The position numbers and the translations under genes were made by a program. Source: Rubrobacteraceae bacterium (GTDB lineage: Bacteria; Actinomycetota; Rubrobacteria; Rubrobacterales; Rubrobacteraceae). From it: a stretch of DNA of 17,355 bases. The DNA lies in assembly GCA_029240775.1 (NCBI GenBank), contig JARDZQ010000007.1, positions 1-17,355 on the forward strand. The letters run 5' to 3'. The notes below the pieces were generated by a model that saw nothing but the letters and a program-made list of their open reading frames with translations, was not told the DNA's origin and made no database searches. Positions 16,359 through 17,355 of this stretch are shown here, piece after piece (positions within the stretch are counted from its first letter, which is position 1; the number at the start of each line of letters is the position of its first letter).

Positions 16359-17192
16359 CTAAGAGATCGCGCCGTCCATAGCCTTCACGTTGGGCTCTCT
16401 CCCGATCCAGAGGCGCTGTGCCAGCACCCCCTGGTAGAGCAGCATCCGCTCGCCGGCGACGACCCCAGCCCCTCTCCGACGGGATTCCCGGATCAGGGCG
16501 GTCTGTGTGCCGGGACGGTAGACCGCGTCGCAGACGGCCCGCTTTCCTTCCAGATACTCCGCCGGTACCGGCAGAGGGTCGCCATCCTTCATGCCGAGCG
16601 ACGTGGCGTTCACGATGACCTCAGCCCCCCGAGCCGCCTCGTCCAGCGCTCCGAGTGGGTACGCTTCGACCTTCTCAAGCCCCGCACCGCGCAGCTTGTG
16701 TGCCAGCTCTCTCGCGGGCTCGGCGCTCCGGTTGACGACGCGCAGCTCTCCCGCGCCCTCGGCACCGAGAGAGAGGGCGATAGCTGCCGCCGCACCCCCG
16801 GCGCCCAGGAGCAGGACGCGCCGGCCGGAGAGCTCGATGCCGCCCTCCCGACAGGCCATGACCATCCCGCCTCCGTCGGTGTTGTAGCCGTGGAGCGACG
16901 AGCCTTCGATCACGACGGTGTTGACCGCACCGGAGATACGGGCTCCTTCGTCCACGTCGTCCAGTAGCGAGAGCATCGCCCGCTTGTGGGGCATGGTGAC
17001 GTTGAAGCCCCGGAAGTCGAGGACCTTGAGCCCGGTCACGGCCGCGGGAAGGTTCTCAGGCCTCACGTCGAGGGCGACGTAAGCGTAGTCCAGGCCGTCG
17101 GCGGCGAAGGCGGCGTTGTGCATCGCCGGGCTCAGGCTGTGCTCGACGGGGTGCCCGATCAGGGCGAGCAAACGAGTCTTACCGCTGATCAT
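16359..17192 (-). CDS. aroE: Shikimate dehydrogenase (AroE family)
   Basis: A 277-residue NAD(P)-dependent shikimate dehydrogenase that interconverts 3-dehydroshikimate and shikimate. Substrate-binding SLSPAMHN (19-26), catalytic K70 in NVTMPHK and D106 in YNTDGGG are all present. The nucleotide fold has LLLGAGGAAAA (127-137), and the NRS segment in RVVNRSAE suggests NADP. The C-terminus carries MLLYQGVLAQ. I chose ATG 17192 because AGGTGA lies 5 nt upstream; GTG 17201 is possible. It lies upstream of the pca operon on the same strand, with about 145-260 bp between them. Besides aromatic biosynthesis, a role in shikimate or quinate breakdown towards protocatechuate is possible. The SLSP substrate motif looks like an ordinary AroE. 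Confidence 0.92.
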   Translation of the reverse strand: MISGKTRLLALIGHPVEHSLSPAMHNAAFAADGLDYAYVALDVRPENLPAAVTGLKVLDFRGFNVTMPHKRAMLSLLDDVDEGARISGAVNTVVIEGSSLHGYNTDGGGMVMACREGGIELSGRRVLLLGAGGAAAAIALSLGAEGAGELRVVNRSAEPARELAHKLRGAGLEKVEAYPLGALDEAARGAEVIVNATSLGMKDGDPLPVPAEYLEGKRAVCDAVYRPGTQTALIRESRRRGAGVVAGERMLLYQGVLAQRLWIGREPNVKAMDGAIS

Positions 17193-17201
17193 CCGTCTCA
17201 C

Positions 17202-17355
17202 CTGTCCAGGGTGGCCCTTCGTCCTGCTCTCGTGAACTAGCCGGAGTCTATCTGATCTAGAACGCCCGCATTTGCGTGGTGAGCCCGTAGCAGCCAGAAT
17301 AACCGGGGGAGGAAAGGAAGAGCCGGGGAACGCACCTCGGGGGACGGGCTGATCC
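17202..17355 (+). other. Right-edge intergenic DNA, possible structured RNA leader
   Basis: No gene is visible. On +, AGCCCGT (17282-17288) is perfectly complementary to ACGGGCT (17344-17350). Inside it CCGGGG pairs with CCTCGG around a 6-nt loop (one G-U pair), about 17323-17340. Such nesting could be a riboswitch-like leader of a + gene beyond the window. It loosely recalls GC-rich c-di-AMP (ydaO) leaders, but I cannot assign a class. Confidence 0.25.

Overview
The window looks like chromosome from a high-GC, probably actinobacterial organism. A Rubrobacter-like bacterium is my best guess, from the protein style and the GC-rich codon use, but this is not proven. Genes are densely packed. 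Most start codons overlap or abut the preceding stop (ATGA, TGATG or TAATG junctions), and GTG or TTG starts are common.

Left edge (1-1770): a LicA/choline-kinase-type phosphotransferase on the + strand. It is followed by about 800 bp of scar-like, AT-richer DNA holding a short direct repeat, the 3' half of a tRNA-Val-like gene, and a fragment of a PolA-type 3'-5' exonuclease. No intact gene is visible there.

1771-5959 (minus strand): a housekeeping operon read right to left: acpS (4'-phosphopantetheinyl transferase), a COG3575-type nucleotidyltransferase broken by one frameshift, nnr (NAD(P)H-hydrate repair), a decayed ymdB-like gene, a tRNA-Thr-like remnant, then an intact ymdB-like paralogue. 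The intact and broken ymdB copies are about 72% identical over the 116 residues I aligned by hand, so they are old paralogues and not a fresh duplication.

6014-11024: a lipid kinase of the DagK family on the + strand, divergent from acpS. It meets, stop to stop, a glmS-lysE pair on the minus strand. Next are a long, possibly structured glmS leader, a DUF1624/HGSNAT-type membrane protein, and a divergent GNAT acetyltransferase.

11038-16213 (minus strand): a compact protocatechuate branch of the beta-ketoadipate pathway in the order (small ORF)-pcaF-pcaH-pcaG-pcaB-pcaD-pcaC. PcaHG opens protocatechuate to 3-carboxy-cis,cis-muconate. PcaB makes 4-carboxymuconolactone, PcaC decarboxylates it, PcaD opens the enol-lactone to 3-oxoadipate, and PcaF cleaves 3-oxoadipyl-CoA to succinyl-CoA and acetyl-CoA. 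The 3-oxoadipate CoA-transferase (pcaIJ), a regulator and a transporter are absent from the window. An aroE-type shikimate dehydrogenase lies immediately upstream on the same strand.

Right edge (17202-17355): no complete gene. A GC-rich stretch with nested complementarity may be an RNA leader of a gene beyond the window. I found no clearly new multi-gene system. The most interesting points are the integration-scar region with the decayed ymdB paralogue, the unidentified 39-codon ORF coupled to pcaF, and the glmS leader.
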